Both the position numbers and the translations under genes were made by a program. The notes beneath the pieces are model-generated. The model was given only the letters and a program-made list of their open reading frames with translations, was not told the DNA's origin and did not search any database. Source: an uncultured Bacteroides sp. (GTDB lineage: Bacteria > Bacteroidota > Bacteroidia > Bacteroidales > Bacteroidaceae). From it: a stretch of 64,000 bases of DNA. Where the stretch lies: contig NZ_CABUHK010000016.1 in the NCBI RefSeq assembly GCF_902491285.1, positions 1 through 64,000 on the forward strand, in the 5' to 3' direction. How positions within the stretch are numbered: position 1 is the first letter of the stretch; each line of letters begins with the position of its first letter. Below, piece by piece: positions 63,086-64,000 of this stretch.

Positions 63086-64000
63086 ATGGACAAAAGTAAA
63101 AATCTACACGGCCATCTGTTCGCATTGACAGCAAACGTTATGTGGGGATTGATGGCTCCTATCGGTAAATCAGCCCTTCAGGAATTTTCCGCTCTTTCCG
63201 TTACGACTTTTCGTATGGTAGGAGCAGCAGCCGCTTTTTGGCTGCTTTCTATTTTTTGCAAGCAGGAACATGTCAACCATCGGGATATGCTGAAAATATT
63301 CTTCGCTTCTCTGTTTGCCTTAGTGTTCAATCAGGGAGTGTTTATTTTCGGGCTGTCTATGACTTCACCTATCGATGCTTCGATTGTGACAACGACTTTA
63401 CCGATTGTGACTATGATTGTGGCGGCTATTTATCTGAAAGAGCCGATTACGAACAAGAAAGTACTGGGGATTTTCGTAGGTGCCATGGGGGCACTTATTC
63501 TAATTCTGAGCAGCCAGGCGGGAAGTAATGGTAACGGAAGCCTGATTGGCGACTTACTTTGTCTGGTTGCACAAATCAGTTTCTCTATTTATTTAACCGT
63601 ATTCAAGGGACTGTCCCAGCAATATTCGGCTGTGACTATCAATAAGTGGATGTTCGTTTATGCTTCCATGTGTTATATACCGTTCTCTTATTACGATATT
63701 TCCACTATCCAGTGGACTTCTATCTCTACGATTGCTATTGTACAAGTACTATATGTGGTATTGGGTGGCAGCTTCCTTGCCTACCTTTGCATTATGACTG
63801 CACAGAAACTACTTCGGCCTACGGTTGTCAGCATGTATAATTATATGCAGCCGATTGTGGCTACTATTGCTGCCATTATCATGGGAATCGGAAGTTTCGG
63901 ATGGCAGAAAGGACTTGCCATTGCACTGGTATTCTTAGGAGTATATATCGTGACGCAAAGTAAGTCGAGAGCAGATTTCGAGAAAGCGGGAAGGGAGTTG
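63086..64000 (+). CDS. EamA/DMT-superfamily transporter, cut by the window end
   Basis: An open frame from the ATG at 63086 (MDKSKNLHGHLFAL) runs to the last base (305 codons, no stop). It encodes ten hydrophobic helices in two EamA repeats: ANVMWGLMAPIGKSALQEFS in the first and LVAQISFSIYLTVFKGL in the second, with SMYNYMQPIVATIAAIIMG near the end. These are metabolite or drug exporters of the inner membrane. Substrate unknown. Almost the whole protein is present, as the sequence has reached the charged C-terminal tail. Confidence 0.9.
   Translation, partial: MDKSKNLHGHLFALTANVMWGLMAPIGKSALQEFSALSVTTFRMVGAAAAFWLLSIFCKQEHVNHRDMLKIFFASLFALVFNQGVFIFGLSMTSPIDASIVTTTLPIVTMIVAAIYLKEPITNKKVLGIFVGAMGALILILSSQAGSNGNGSLIGDLLCLVAQISFSIYLTVFKGLSQQYSAVTINKWMFVYASMCYIPFSYYDISTIQWTSISTIAIVQVLYVVLGGSFLAYLCIMTAQKLLRPTVVSMYNYMQPIVATIAAIIMGIGSFGWQKGLAIALVFLGVYIVTQSKSRADFEKAGREL

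Overview
The window looks like a chromosomal segment of a gut Bacteroides, probably close to B. thetaiotaomicron / B. ovatus. The reasons are a SusC/SusD pair with a hybrid two-component system (HTCS), repeated -7 boxes of the Bacteroidetes form TAnnTTTG, a fused MurF-Alr enzyme, a fused NuoCD, a complex I operon without nuoEFG, and TatA/TatC without TatB. There are no rRNA or tRNA genes, insertion sequences or phage genes that I can see.

Region 1 (about 1-12.95 kb): a short membrane protein gene (LiaF-like, apparently truncated), then a rightward pectin operon: SusC, SusD, a fibronectin-III/beta-helix surface lipoprotein in the SusE position, and three family PL1 pectate lyases. Region 2 (about 13-22.5 kb, leftward): an HTCS sensor/regulator, a broken small gene, a CE12-CE8 fused esterase, a CE8 pectin methylesterase and a GH105 unsaturated uronyl hydrolase. 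Region 3 (22.8-26.9 kb, rightward): an orphan PTS EIIC-like permease, a KduI isomerase that carries a signal peptide, and an ExuT-type hexuronate transporter. Read together, homogalacturonan is cut at the surface, de-esterified and cut to unsaturated galacturonate in the periplasm, probably isomerised there by the exported KduI, and imported.

Region 4 (27-40.3 kb) is housekeeping: a Dna2-like nuclease-helicase, TatC, TatA, MurF-Alr and a GSCFA protein on the minus strand; DXS, TrkA and TrkH on the plus strand. Region 5 (40.4-51.1 kb) is a small exported protein followed by nuoA, B, CD, H, I, J, K, L, M, N. Region 6 (51.2-58.2 kb, leftward) is a PAS/GAF histidine kinase and a TonB receptor plus beta-helix lipoprotein pair. 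Region 7 (58.7-62.9 kb, leftward) is an AAA ATPase plus DUF4435 (TOPRIM-like) pair resembling PARIS AriA/AriB, followed by a YbdG/MscS-type channel and an AraC regulator. A DMT transporter runs off the right end.

The most unusual non-coding content is a set of small degenerate palindromic elements. Two arrays (20134-20287 and 58351-58530) have a near-perfect 22-bp period with GTTTC...GAAAC units. Three paralogous hairpin elements of about 93-96 bp occupy nuo operon junctions. A hairpin made of repeated words lies beside the tatA promoter, and a similar element lies in frame inside the MurF coding sequence.
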